Notes: a model not told the origin generated them from the sequence alone. A stretch of 64,000 bases of DNA from Streptomyces triculaminicus (GCF_017349075.1 NZ_JAFMOF010000001.1:1116001-1180000); one strand, 5' to 3'; positions 47,419 through 61,155 are shown, counted from the first letter of the stretch. Made by a program: numbers and translations.

Positions 47419-48648
47419 GTGTCCGCCGCCGGCCCCACCGTCCACCGCGTCGCGGCGCCCGCCCGCACGCCCGGTCAGCGCCGCACCGCCCGCGACCGCC
47501 GCCGCGCCGACCGCGCGGACCGGGTGCGCGAGGCGCTGCGCCGGGCGCTGCCCGCGCTCTGGCTGTACGCGTCCGTCCGGCTGACCGGCATGACGGTGAT
47601 GGCGGCGTGGGCGTGGTGGGTGGGCAAGCATCCGCGCACGCTGCTCGGCCACCTCTGGGACGGCATCTGGTACGCCGGCATCGCGCGCGACGGCTACGGG
47701 CTGATCGTCCCCTCCCCCACCTCGCCCGACGTCTTCTACAACGACCTCGCCTTCTTCCCGCTCTACCCCGGGCTGGTGCGCGCCGTGGCGACCGTCCTGC
47801 CGCTGACGATCGTCAGCGCCGGACTGCTCGTGGCCTGGGCGGCGGCCGGAGCGGCGGCCTGGGGCATCTACGCGGTCGGCGAGCGGCTGCACGGGCCGCG
47901 GGTGGGGACCCTGCTGGTGCTGCTGTGGGCGCTGCTGCCGCACGGGATCGTGCAGACCATGGCCTACACCGAGTCCCTGATGACGGCGCTCGCGGCATGG
48001 GCGCTGTACGCGGCGATCTCCGAGCGGTGGCTGCCGGCGGGGGCGCTGGCCCTGCTGGCCGGGCTCTCCCGGCCCAACGCCGTCGCCGTGGCCGCGGCCG
48101 TCGCCTGCGCGGCCGGCCTCGCGCTGTGGCGCGACGGGCGCTCGCGCGGGGACTGGCGGGTGTGGGCGTGCGCGGCCATGGCGCCGCTGGGCTGGGCCGG
48201 TTACGTGCTGTGGGCCGGGCTCCGCTCCGGCGGCGGGCCGCTCGGCTACTTCGAGGTGCAGCGGCTGTGGGGCTCGCGCTTCGACTTCGGGCGGGACGCG
48301 TTCCTCTTCGCCCGGCACCTGATCGTCGCGCGGGACTACATGGCGTACTACGTCACGCTGGCGATCCTGGGCGCCGCCCTCGTCGCGCTGCTCTTCCTCG
48401 CCCTGGACCGCCCGCCGGCGGCCCTGCTGGTGTACGTGCTCGTGCTGACCGTCATCGCGGTCGGCGGCTCCAGCTACTTCGCGTCCAAGCCGCGCTTCCT
48501 ACTGCCGGCCTTCCCGCTGCTGCTGCCGGCCGCCGTGGCCATGGCCAGAGCCCGGCCGCGCACCGTCGCCATGACGGCGGGCGCGCTGGCCGGGCTGTCG
48601 TTCTTCTACGGGACCTACCTGCTGGCGGTCGCCAGAGTCCCGATGTGA
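47419..48648 (+). CDS. PIG-V-like integral membrane mannosyltransferase
   Basis: This 409-aa polytopic protein (about ten helices) starts at GTG 47419, with GGAGG 8 nt upstream; the in-frame ATG at 47368 is less well placed. A GT-C type motif LWDGIWYAGIARDGYG near residue 75 and NDLAFFPLYPGLVRA follow the PIG-V pattern, including the acidic residue in the first loop. QTMAYTESLMTALAAWALY is also conserved. In bacteria such proteins are presumed to use polyprenyl-phosphomannose. A cell-envelope glycan or glycoprotein target is inference. Confidence 0.8.
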   Translation: MSAAGPTVHRVAAPARTPGQRRTARDRRRADRADRVREALRRALPALWLYASVRLTGMTVMAAWAWWVGKHPRTLLGHLWDGIWYAGIARDGYGLIVPSPTSPDVFYNDLAFFPLYPGLVRAVATVLPLTIVSAGLLVAWAAAGAAAWGIYAVGERLHGPRVGTLLVLLWALLPHGIVQTMAYTESLMTALAAWALYAAISERWLPAGALALLAGLSRPNAVAVAAAVACAAGLALWRDGRSRGDWRVWACAAMAPLGWAGYVLWAGLRSGGGPLGYFEVQRLWGSRFDFGRDAFLFARHLIVARDYMAYYVTLAILGAALVALLFLALDRPPAALLVYVLVLTVIAVGGSSYFASKPRFLLPAFPLLLPAAVAMARARPRTVAMTAGALAGLSFFYGTYLLAVARVPM

Positions 48649-48679
48649 CACGCAGCCCCGGGGGCCCCGTGGCCGGGTC

Positions 48680-49213
48680 CTACGCCTCGTCGTCCGGCTT
48701 CTCGTCGTCCGACTCGACGTCGGCCTCCAGGCCGAGCTGCTCGACGAGCCACTTGTCGAACTCGATCGAGGCCCGCACCCAGCTGACGGTGCTGGAGACG
48801 AAGTGCTCCAGCGCGACGCCGACGCCGATCAGCATCTGCGCCTCACCGATCATGCGAACAGTGCCGTCGTCGTGGGTGTGGGTGTAGACCTTCGGCCACA
48901 GCGTGCGACGGTTCCAGTCGTCGATGACCTCGAGGAGCTTGGACTTCTCCTCGATGCCGTGCGGACGGTCGTAGAACGTGCGCACGGAGAAGACCTGCTG
49001 CTCCTCCTCGCCGCGGAACATGAAGTACGTCCGGAACTGCTCCCACGGCGCGGCGAGGTCACCCTCGTCGTCCACGACGTACTTCAGCTCCATCTGCTCG
49101 AGGAGCTGCTTGACCAGGTCCTGGTCGGGGATGACGGGGCCTGTCGGGCCCGCCTCAGGCTGCGGTTCGGGCTGGCCCCCGAAATTCGGAATCGAGGACG
49201 GGTCGATGCTCAC
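48680..49213 (-). CDS. YbjN domain-containing protein
   Basis: This 177-aa acidic protein has a type-III-secretion-chaperone-like fold (YbjN). It starts at GTG 49213 with AAGGGA upstream and begins VSIDPSSIPNFGGQPEPQ, where a Pro-rich leader precedes LVKQLLEQMELKYVVDDEGD. FMFRGEEEQQVFSVRTFYDR, RRTLWPKVYTHTHDDGTVRM and ALEHFVSSTVSWVRASIEFD complete the domain. It lies downstream of clpB, within its transcription direction but with its own RBS. A chaperone-like role is only suggested. Confidence 0.85.
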   Translation of the reverse strand: MSIDPSSIPNFGGQPEPQPEAGPTGPVIPDQDLVKQLLEQMELKYVVDDEGDLAAPWEQFRTYFMFRGEEEQQVFSVRTFYDRPHGIEEKSKLLEVIDDWNRRTLWPKVYTHTHDDGTVRMIGEAQMLIGVGVALEHFVSSTVSWVRASIEFDKWLVEQLGLEADVESDDEKPDDEA

Positions 49214-49298
49214 CGTGTTATTCCCTTCGTACGGTCTGACGCCATCCTCCCCCATCCCGGGCGGGAGCTGGCAACCCCCGCCCGGCCTGTTGTCCCAT

Positions 49299-51953
<2,655 letters not shown>

Positions 51954-52040
51954 GGCTTCGCGCTCCTCCTTGTGGCTCGTGCTCGCCTGCGGTGTCGCAG
52001 GCCTGGATTTCACAGTCCTGCTGGGATCAGCATGCGATAA

Positions 52041-52061
52041 GTTGAGTCTATTCCACTCAAC
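52041..52061 (-). promoter_or_regulatory. HAIR operator (HspR binding) of clpB
   Basis: GTTGAGT-N7-ACTCAAC, a variant of CTTGAGT-N7-ACTCAAG, lies 88-108 bp upstream of the clpB start. HspR encoded in this window binds such sites as a repressor together with DnaK as co-repressor. Confidence 0.9.
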
Positions 52062-52185
52062 CTCGTCTTCGGTAGACGGTCACGGCGAAATGCCCCACTT
52101 GTGAGTGAAGCCGCCGCGCCCCGAACCCGCGAGCGGGGGCGCGACCGCCCCCGGCCCGGCCCCCCGGCCGCCTAGGCTTCCTTCC

Positions 52186-52590
52186 ATGGCTCTGGACCTC
52201 CTCGATCTCGACCCCGCCTACCTCGCCTTCTGGCGCGAACGGCACATCTGCACCCTCACCACCCCCCGCCCGGACGGCTCGCCGCACGTCGTCCCCGTCG
52301 GCGTCACCTTCGACCCCGGGGCCCGGATCGCCCGCGTCATCACCGGCAAGAACAGCCGCAAGGCCCTCAACGTCCTGGCCGCGGGCCCCGACGGCGCCCG
52401 CGTGGCCGTCTGCCAGCTCGAGGGCCGGCGCTGGGCCACCCTCGAGGGCCGCGCCGTCGTCCGCACCGAGGCCGACGCCGTCGCCGACGCCGTCACCCGC
52501 TACGCCGAGCGCTACGAGCGCGTCCCGCGCCCCAACCCCGAGCGCGTGGTCATCGAGATCACGGTCACCCGGGCGCTGGGCCGGGGCTGA
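52186..52590 (+). CDS. PPOX class F420-dependent-type oxidoreductase
   Basis: This 134-aa split-barrel flavin/F420-binding protein starts MALDLLDLDPAYLAFWRERH at 52186; the longer in-frame start at 52105 has no homology. Signature stretches are CTLTTPRPDGSPHVVPVGVTFD, ARVITGKNSRKALNVLAAGP and ARVAVCQLEGRRWATLEGRA, typical of the TIGR03618 actinobacterial group. Coenzyme F420 use is predicted for this group but the substrate is unknown. Divergent from clpB. Confidence 0.85.
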   Translation: MALDLLDLDPAYLAFWRERHICTLTTPRPDGSPHVVPVGVTFDPGARIARVITGKNSRKALNVLAAGPDGARVAVCQLEGRRWATLEGRAVVRTEADAVADAVTRYAERYERVPRPNPERVVIEITVTRALGRG

Positions 52591-52601
52591 GTCCCGGGCC
52601 G

Positions 52602-53519
52602 TCAGGCCAGCGCGGCGCGGATGTCGCGGATCATCAAGGCCGGGCGGTCACGGACGTCGGCCGTGGTGAACCGCAGGATGCGGCGCGCCTCCGGGCAGGC
52701 CGCGAGGGCGTTGAACCGTATGACGTCCCGCTGGTGCTGCGCCCTGCTGCCGTGCCAGGCGTACCCCTCGGTCTCCACGACCAGGCCCTGCCGCCGGAAG
52801 AGGAAGTCGGGATAGACGCGCCGGCCCGTGGCCGGGACCACCAGCACGGCCTGCGTCTCGGGATGGAGCCCCGCGTCGTGCATCCGCAGGCGGGGGAGCC
52901 CGCCCTGGGGTCGGCCAGCGCCAGCCACCAGGCGGCGACCCGGGCACCGCGCAGCGCCGGGGCGCTCGTCAGGGCACGGCCGATCGCGTCGAGCGTGGTC
53001 AGCGGGGGTCTTCGCGCGCCCCGCGCGCCCGGTGCCGCGACGTGCCGCCAGGCGAGGGCCGAGTCGACCGCCAGCAGCGCCTCGTCCCGGGGCCCGGCCC
53101 GCAGCAGGTCCGCCATGGTCCGCGCGGCGGTGGTCGCCCGCAGGCCCCCGACGGCCGTCACCTCGCCGGGCTCCAGCGGCAGCCGGTGCCAGCGTCACGC
53201 CCTTCACCGCCGCCCGGGCGGCGCAGACGAACTCGGGCCGGGCCGGCGGCCCGCCCTCGACACCGTGCAGCGCGGCGGCCGACCAGTGGCTCACCACGAA
53301 CTCCGGCCGCAGCAGCTGATGCGCCCACAGCAGCTCCTCCGGCCCCGCCTCGCGGCCGGGCGCGAGCCAGGCGCCGCCGCGGATCCTCGCCCATCCGTCC
53401 GACGCCAGGAAGAGGCCGAGCCGCCCCCGCGTCCAGCCCCCGGCCAGCGCCTGGGCCGTGAGCACCACCCCGCCCTGGGCATCGGCCAGGGCCCGCAGAG
53501 AAGTCGTGTCCCCCGTCAT
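52602..53519 (-). pseudogene. AbiEi-like winged-helix / DUF559-type protein, broken by two frameshifts
   Basis: Three reading frames must be joined to get one protein. From ATG 53519 (MTGDTTSLRALADAQGGVVL) to about 53190 it encodes the AbiEi antitoxin-like winged helix. The frame then changes at a C-run near 53189, where an extra base sits between codons for VTL and HRLPLEPG. The second frame continues to about 52900 (TMADLLRAGPRDEALLAVDS...), then returns to the first frame at RLRMHDAGLHPETQ with the expected SPxET segment missing. The final part (PDFLFRRQGLVVETEGYAWH) is DUF559/Vsr-like. Without repair no full protein is made. It is either a real pseudogene or two sequence errors. Confidence 0.75.
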
Positions 53520-53559
53520 GCCCCGAGTGTCCCGGTCACCCACCGTCACCCGCCAGGCC

Positions 53560-53582
53560 TGTGGATAACTCTCTGTGGACAA
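53560..53582 (-). promoter_or_regulatory. pair of DnaA boxes
   Basis: Read on the minus strand, TTGTCCACA (53574-53582) and TTATCCACA (53560-53568) are perfect DnaA boxes in the same orientation, separated by 5 bp. A weaker box (CGTGGATGA at 53588-53596 on the plus strand) follows. They lie downstream of hspR and upstream of the broken gene. Known preference of Streptomyces DnaA is TTGTCCACA. Confidence 0.6.
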
Positions 53583-53626
53583 GTCGCCGTGGATGAGTCG
53601 CCAGGGAAAAGTCGCCAGGGAAAAAC

Positions 53627-53665
53627 GAAGGGGCCGGGAGAGCCTCTGGCTCTCCCGGCCCCTTC
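53627..53665 (-). terminator. terminator of the dnaK-grpE-dnaJ-hspR operon
   Basis: An 18-bp perfect stem (GAAGGGGCCGGGAGAGCC, loop TCT, complement) is 12 nt after the hspR stop, and on the minus strand it is followed by GTTTTTCCC. This is a classical intrinsic terminator. Confidence 0.9.
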
Positions 53666-53677
53666 CGGGTCCCGGTG

Positions 53678-54136
53678 TCAGCGTTCCCGCTGGTCCCGTC
53701 GCGGACGCCACACGACCAGCGCGCCGGCCTGCTGGACGTCCTGGTACGGCACCAGGTCGCGGCGGTACGAGGCGTGGACCTGGGCCTCGCGCTGCTGCAT
53801 GGCGGCCGCCGCGCCGTCGACGACGGCCTGGAGCTCGGCGACGCGCGCAGCGAGCGCGGCCACCTGGTTCTCCAGCTCGATGATGCGCTTGATGCCGGCC
53901 AGGTTGATGCCCTCGTCCTGGCTCAGCTGCTGGACCTGCCGCAGCAGCTCGATGTCGCGCGCGGAATAGCGTCGGCCACGCCCGGCCGTACGGTCGGGGG
54001 AGACCAGGCCGAGACGGTCGTACTGCCGCAGCGTCTGCGGATGCAGCCCCGATAGCTGAGCGGCGACCGAGATCACGTAGACCGGCGACTCGTCGGTCAG
54101 CTCATAGGGGTTTCGTCGGCGGCCGACACCTTCCAT
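53678..54136 (-). CDS. hspR: HspR, MerR-family heat-shock repressor
   Basis: This 152-aa repressor binds HAIR operators in front of dnaK and clpB, with DnaK acting as co-repressor, so accumulation of unfolded protein releases repression. It starts MEGVGRRRNPYELTDESPVY. The MerR helix-turn-helix is VISVAAQLSGLHPQTLRQYDR, followed by LGLVSPDRTAGRGRRYSARD, and a coiled coil (QVAALAARVAELQAVVDGAA). It is the last gene of the operon, 3 bp after dnaJ. Confidence 0.96.
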   Translation of the reverse strand: MEGVGRRRNPYELTDESPVYVISVAAQLSGLHPQTLRQYDRLGLVSPDRTAGRGRRYSARDIELLRQVQQLSQDEGINLAGIKRIIELENQVAALAARVAELQAVVDGAAAAMQQREAQVHASYRRDLVPYQDVQQAGALVVWRPRRDQRER

Positions 54137-54139
54137 GGG

Positions 54140-55321
54140 TCACGCTCCCTTCGAAGCCTCGAACAACTCCGCTCGCGGATCCTCGCCCGCGGTGGCCTCG
54201 CGGTAGGACTCCAGGGCTTCCCTGGCCTTGTCGTCGAGGTCCGTGGGCACGGCGACCTCGACGGTGACCAGGAGGTCGCCGCGGGTGCCGTCCTTGCGCA
54301 CCGCGCCCTTGCCACGGGCGCGCATCGTACGGCCGTTGGGCGTACCCGCGGGCAGCTTGAGGGTGACCGGGGGGCCGCCGAGCGTGGGGACCTTGACCTC
54401 GCCGCCCAGCGCCGCCTCCACGAAGGTGACGGGCACGGTGACGGTGAGGTTGTCGTCCTTGCGCCCGAAGACCGGGTGGGTGCCGACGTGGACGACGACG
54501 TAGAGGTCGCCGTTCGGGCCGCCGCGCTCGCCCGGCGCGCCCTTGCCCCGCAGCCGGATCCGCTGGCCGTCGGACACGCCGGCGGGGATGCGGACCTGCA
54601 TCGTGCGGGAGGACTTGGCGCGCCCGCTGCCGTGGCAGACGTCGCAGGGGTTCTCGGGGGTCAGCCCGCGGCCCTTGCAGTCCGGGCAGGGGTCGGTCAG
54701 CGAGAAGCCGCCGCCCGAGCCGCGCGACACCTGGCCGGTGCCGACGCAGGTCGGGCAGACCCTGGGCGTGCCGTTCTTGTCGCCGGTGCCGGAGCAGGCC
54801 TTGCACGCCGCGGCGGAGGACATCCGCAGCGGGACCGTGGCCCCCTCCACCGCCTCGGTGAAGTTGAGTGTCACCTCGGACTCGATGTCCTGGCCGCGAC
54901 GCGGCTGGGTGCGGGTGCTCGTACCGCCCCTGTTGAAGAGGCCGCCGAACACGTCGCCCAGCCCGCCGCCGAAGCCGCCGGCACCGCCCGCACCGCCGCC
55001 GCCCTGGGCGCCCCCGAAGAGGTCGCCCAGGTCGAAGTTGAACGAGCCGCCGCCGCCCGGCCCGGCGCGGAAGCCGCCGTTGGCGAACAGGGCGCGCGCC
55101 TCGTCGTACTCCTTGCGGCGCTTGGCGTCGGCGAGGACGTCGTTCGCCTCGGAGATCTCCTTGAAGCGCTCCTCGGCCGAGGAGTCACCCTTGTTGGCGT
55201 CCGGGTGGTACTCGCGGGCGAGCTTCCGGTACGCCTTCTTGATCTCCGATTCGGTGGCGTCCTTGGGGACGCCGAGGACCTTGTAGAGGTCCTTCTCCAG
55301 CAAGTCCCTGCTCAGGCTCAT
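54140..55321 (-). CDS. dnaJ: DnaJ co-chaperone
   Basis: This is a 393-aa class A J-protein. The J-domain (residues 1-80) has the HPD motif in AREYHPDANKG. A Gly/Phe-rich region follows (100-145). The zinc domain has four CxxCxGxG repeats: CKACSGTG, CPTCVGTG, CPDCKGRG and CDVCHGSG. The C-terminal beta-sandwich substrate domains end in a dimerisation region. It stimulates DnaK ATPase. It starts MSLSRDLLEKDLYKVLGVPK, and lies 33 bp after grpE. Confidence 0.97.
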   Translation of the reverse strand: MSLSRDLLEKDLYKVLGVPKDATESEIKKAYRKLAREYHPDANKGDSSAEERFKEISEANDVLADAKRRKEYDEARALFANGGFRAGPGGGGSFNFDLGDLFGGAQGGGGAGGAGGFGGGLGDVFGGLFNRGGTSTRTQPRRGQDIESEVTLNFTEAVEGATVPLRMSSAAACKACSGTGDKNGTPRVCPTCVGTGQVSRGSGGGFSLTDPCPDCKGRGLTPENPCDVCHGSGRAKSSRTMQVRIPAGVSDGQRIRLRGKGAPGERGGPNGDLYVVVHVGTHPVFGRKDDNLTVTVPVTFVEAALGGEVKVPTLGGPPVTLKLPAGTPNGRTMRARGKGAVRKDGTRGDLLVTVEVAVPTDLDDKAREALESYREATAGEDPRAELFEASKGA

Positions 55322-55354
55322 CCCCGACGTCCCTCCTTCCCGTCACCCAGGGCG

Positions 55355-57921
<2,567 letters not shown>

Positions 57922-57929
57922 TCAACAGA

Positions 57930-57950
57930 CCTGAGTCGGACCCGCTCAAC
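57930..57950 (-). promoter_or_regulatory. HAIR operator 2 of the dnaK operon (imperfect)
   Basis: CCTGAGT-N7-GCTCAAC, 72-92 bp upstream of dnaK and 53 bp from HAIR 1, with three mismatches to the consensus. Spacing of five helical turns would place both on the same face. Confidence 0.7.
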
Positions 57951-58138
57951 TTTTATGTAGGTCTTACCGGCAGTCGCGATCGCACAGCAGGGAGCGAGGA
58001 AGGGAGCAAGGCTTGCCTTGGCGACACAGATCACCGGCGGTGCGGGTATATCGCGCACGCGGGAGTGAGTAGTCTCGTACGGACTGGATAAGTTACCGAT
58101 TAGTAATCCCGCTCTCGCAGGTTCGAGGAGCCCTTCCC

Positions 58139-60403
58139 ATGCAACTCGCCGCGATCATTGTGTCGCTGGTCCTTATCGCGGTCGGCGTCGCGCTGTTCGG
58201 CCGTGCCCTCCTGCAGATCTACCGCTTCGTACGGCTGGGTCAGCCCGTACCGGCCGGCACCCGCACCGACGACCCCACGCAGCGGACCGTCACCGTCGCC
58301 AAGGAGTTCCTCGGCCACACGCGGATGAACCGCTGGGGCGTGGTCGGCGTGGCGCACTGGTTCGTGGCGGTGGGCTTCTTCTCCCTGCTGCTGACGATCG
58401 TCAACGCCATCGGTCAGCTCTTCCAGGCCGACTGGCTGCTGCCGATCATCGGTGAGTGGACGCCGTACAACGTCTTCGTCGAGTTCCTCGGCACGATGAC
58501 CGCGCTCGGCATCCTGACGCTCATCGTCATCCGGCAGCTGAACCGGCCGGACAAGCCGGGCCGCAAGTCCCGCTTCACCGGCTCCAACACCGGCCAGGCG
58601 TACTTCGTCGAGGCCGTCATCCTCATCGTCGGCGTCTGCATCTTCATGCTGCACGCGCTCGAGGGCGCCCAGCACCATGTGGACGGCTACGAGGCCTCGT
58701 TCTTCGTCTCGTACCCGGTGGTCTCGTGGCTGGAGGGGATGGACGTCTCCACGCTCCAGAACCTCACCTACTTCTTCGCGGGCCTGAAGATCGCGACCTC
58801 CTTCATCTGGATGATCACGGTCTCGCTCAAGACGGACATGGGCGTCGCCTGGCACCGCTTCCTGGCCTTCCCCAACATCTGGTTCAAGCGCGAGGCCGAC
58901 GGCGACGTCGCCCTCGGCGCGCTGCAGCCGATGGTCAGCGCCGGCAAGCCGATCGACTTCGAGGACCCGGGCGAGGACGACGTCTTCGGCGTCTCCAAGG
59001 TCGAGGAGTTCTCCTGGAAGGGCATCCTCGACTTCTCCACCTGCACCGAGTGCGGACGCTGCCAGTCGCAGTGCCCGGCCTGGAACACCGGCAAGCCGCT
59101 GTCGCCGAAGCTGCTCATCATGGCGCTGCGCGACCACGCGCACGCCAAGGCCCCGTACCTGCTCGCCGGCGGCGGCAAGGACGCCGAGGGCAACGAGAAG
59201 GCGACCGAGGAGCAGCTGAAGGACGTCCCGGCGGCGGCCCTGGCCGAGGCCGAGCGCCCCCTGATCGGCACGCTCGAGGAGAACGGCGTCATCGACCCCG
59301 ACGTGCTGTGGTCCTGCACCACGTGCGGCGCGTGCGTCGAGCAGTGCCCGGTCGACATCGAGCACGTCGACCACATCGTCGACATGCGCCGCTACCAGGT
59401 GATGATCGAGAGCTCCTTCCCGTCCGAGGCGGGCACGATGCTCAAGAACCTGGAGAAGAAGGGCAACCCCTGGGGCCTGGCGAAGAAGCAGCGCCTGCAG
59501 TGGACCAAGGAGGTCGACTTCGAGGTCCCGGTCGTCGGCAAGGACATCGAGGACCTCACCGAGGTCGACTACCTCTACTGGGTCGGCTGCGCCGGCGCCC
59601 TCGAGGACCGCGCCAAGAAGACCACCAAGGCCTTCGCCGAGCTGCTCCACATGGCGGGCGTGAAGTTCGCCATCATGGGCGGCGAGGAGAACTGCACCGG
59701 TGACTCCCCGCGCCGCCTGGGCAACGAGTTCCTCTTCCAGCAGCTCGGCCAGCAGAACGTCGAGATGCTGAACATGGCCTTCGGCGAGGACGCGGACGAG
59801 GGCGTCAAGGTCGAGAAGGCGAAGAAGAAGATCGTCGCGACCTGCCCCCACTGCTTCAACACCATCGCCAACGAGTACCCGCAGCTCGGCGGCGAGTACG
59901 AGGTCATCCACCACACCCAGCTGCTGCAGCACCTCATCGACGAGGGCAAGCTGGTCCCCGTCACCCCGGTCGAGGGTCTGATCACCTACCACGACCCTTG
60001 CTACCTGGGCCGCCACAACAAGGTCTACACCCCGCCGCGCGAGATCATCGCCAAGGTGCCGGGCCTGCGCAACGAGGAGATGCACCGTCACAAGGAGCGC
60101 GGCTTCTGCTGTGGCGCCGGCGGTGCGCGCATGTGGATGGAGGAGCGCATCGGCAAGCGCATCAACAACGAGCGCGTGGACGAGGCCCTGTCCCTCAACC
60201 CGGACATCGTCTCCACCGCCTGCCCCTTCTGCCTCGTCATGCTGACCGACTCGGTCAACGGCAAGAAGAACGACGGCAAGGCCAAGGAGTCCATCCAGGT
60301 CGTCGACGTCGCCCAGCTGCTGCTGGAGTCGGTGAAGACCCCGGCCGCCCCGGAGGGCGACGGCGAGACGGCGGACACGCCGGAGCCGGAGCCGGTGAAG
60401 TAG
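58139..60403 (+). CDS. EtfD-like membrane Fe-S oxidoreductase (heterodisulfide-reductase-related)
   Basis: This is a 754-aa protein. The start ATG at 58139 follows GAGGAG by 10 nt. Five membrane helices in residues 1-235 are of the haem b-type NarI-like fold. Two 4Fe-4S motifs follow, CTECGRCQSQCP at about 302 and CTTCGACVEQCP at about 393, and two CCG-type domains: WVGCAGALEDR, CPHCFNTIANEYP, HDPCYLGRHN and FCCGAGGARMWMEE. Mycobacterial EtfD, which oxidises the electron-transfer flavoprotein of fatty acid beta-oxidation and passes electrons to menaquinone, has the same layout. The acidic Pro-rich end (EPEPVK) is variable. Function is inferred by family. Confidence 0.85.
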   Translation: MQLAAIIVSLVLIAVGVALFGRALLQIYRFVRLGQPVPAGTRTDDPTQRTVTVAKEFLGHTRMNRWGVVGVAHWFVAVGFFSLLLTIVNAIGQLFQADWLLPIIGEWTPYNVFVEFLGTMTALGILTLIVIRQLNRPDKPGRKSRFTGSNTGQAYFVEAVILIVGVCIFMLHALEGAQHHVDGYEASFFVSYPVVSWLEGMDVSTLQNLTYFFAGLKIATSFIWMITVSLKTDMGVAWHRFLAFPNIWFKREADGDVALGALQPMVSAGKPIDFEDPGEDDVFGVSKVEEFSWKGILDFSTCTECGRCQSQCPAWNTGKPLSPKLLIMALRDHAHAKAPYLLAGGGKDAEGNEKATEEQLKDVPAAALAEAERPLIGTLEENGVIDPDVLWSCTTCGACVEQCPVDIEHVDHIVDMRRYQVMIESSFPSEAGTMLKNLEKKGNPWGLAKKQRLQWTKEVDFEVPVVGKDIEDLTEVDYLYWVGCAGALEDRAKKTTKAFAELLHMAGVKFAIMGGEENCTGDSPRRLGNEFLFQQLGQQNVEMLNMAFGEDADEGVKVEKAKKKIVATCPHCFNTIANEYPQLGGEYEVIHHTQLLQHLIDEGKLVPVTPVEGLITYHDPCYLGRHNKVYTPPREIIAKVPGLRNEEMHRHKERGFCCGAGGARMWMEERIGKRINNERVDEALSLNPDIVSTACPFCLVMLTDSVNGKKNDGKAKESIQVVDVAQLLLESVKTPAAPEGDGETADTPEPEPVK

Positions 60404-60416
60404 CCGGTGAAGTAAG

Positions 60417-60494
60417 CGTCCCACGCACCTACGACAACGGCCGGGCCCCGCGACCTCCCGCGGGGCCCGGCCGTTGTCGTAGGTGCGTGGGACG
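60417..60494. terminator. 36-bp perfect hairpin after the EtfD-like gene
   Basis: The arms of 36 nt (beginning CGTCCCACGCACCTACG and ending at GCCCCGCG) are fully complementary around a 6-nt loop ACCTCC. It starts 14 nt after the upstream stop. It is much longer than other terminators here (14-18 bp) and ends 47 bp before the Uma2 gene. Confidence 0.85.
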
Positions 60495-60541
60495 ATGAAG
60501 TCGTACGCGGTAGGCAGCTCGCAATCAGCAGGAGCCACGTC

Positions 60542-61105
60542 ATGGATTACGCCCGTATGCGCGCCATCGCCGAGGAGCTGATGAAGCACGCTCCCGAGCC
60601 GGTCAAGAGCTTCGAGATCAGCGGGGACGGGATCTACATGATGATGTCGCCGTCCAGGTTCCACGACTTCATCGCCATGCGCCTCAACCGCCAGCTGGAC
60701 GGCCAGTTGGATGACGGGCTCGTCTCCTTCCCGGGCGGTGACGTCGAGGACCCCGCGCTCGGCAGGCTCCGCCGCCCGGACCTGATCGTCGTGCCGGACG
60801 AAGTCTTCGGTGAGGAGAACGCACCGTTCGCTCCGCACGACCTGCTCCTTGTCGCCGAGATCGTCTCGCCGTCCAATCACAGCAACGACTACCTGGACAA
60901 GATGGACGAGTACCCGGCCATGGGCATCCCGCTGTACCTGCTCGTCGACCCCCGCAAGGGCACCGGGTCGGTGATGTCCGATCCCGGTCCCGGTCCCGGC
61001 GGGCGGCCCTGCTACCGCACTCGCCACGACTACGTCTTCGGCGACAAGGTGACCGTCGGCCCCTGGACCGTCGACACCTCCGAATTCCGCACGTACCCCT
61101 CGTGA
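60542..61105 (+). CDS. Uma2 family endonuclease-like protein
   Basis: This 187-aa protein has the PD-(D/E)XK fold of the Uma2 (DUF820) family, which is greatly expanded in Streptomyces. It starts MDYARMRAIAEELMKHAPEP. The nuclease-type motif is LRRPDLIVVPDE with the metal-binding Asp, followed by LLLVAEIVSPSNHSNDYLDK (E-x-V with the conserved Ser). MGIPLYLLVDPRKGTGSVM and TRHDYVFGDKVTVG follow. No DNA target or biological role is established for single copies. Confidence 0.9.
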   Translation: MDYARMRAIAEELMKHAPEPVKSFEISGDGIYMMMSPSRFHDFIAMRLNRQLDGQLDDGLVSFPGGDVEDPALGRLRRPDLIVVPDEVFGEENAPFAPHDLLLVAEIVSPSNHSNDYLDKMDEYPAMGIPLYLLVDPRKGTGSVMSDPGPGPGGRPCYRTRHDYVFGDKVTVGPWTVDTSEFRTYPS

Positions 61106-61117
61106 CCCCCAACACAC

Positions 61118-61148
61118 TTGATCTCAAGCGAGCTTGAGGTTCTACCGT
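61118..61148 (+). promoter_or_regulatory. promoter with MerR/SoxR-like 19-bp spacer palindrome
   Basis: A -35 TTGATC (61118-61123) and -10 TACCGT (61143-61148) are 19 bp apart. The spacer holds the palindrome CTCAAGC-GA-GCTTGAG (61123-61138), which closely resembles the SoxR box (CCTCAAG-N4-CTTGAGG). The start point predicted from the -10 falls at or one base before the ATG at 61156, so the mRNA would be leaderless. Confidence 0.6.
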
Positions 61149-61155
61149 CGTTCGC

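Noticed and set aside
52602..53519. Programmed frameshifting in the AbiEi-like gene
   Set aside because: No slippery heptamer or downstream structure is seen at either site, and the second event removes a conserved motif, which fits decay or sequence error better.
53560..53596. Replication origin
   Set aside because: Only two clear DnaA boxes; no dnaA, dnaN or AT-rich unwinding region. Streptomyces oriC has many boxes.
58100..61117. 1005-codon minus-strand open frame
   Set aside because: Antisense to the EtfD-like gene and Uma2. It only crosses the long hairpin because the palindrome reads open in both directions.
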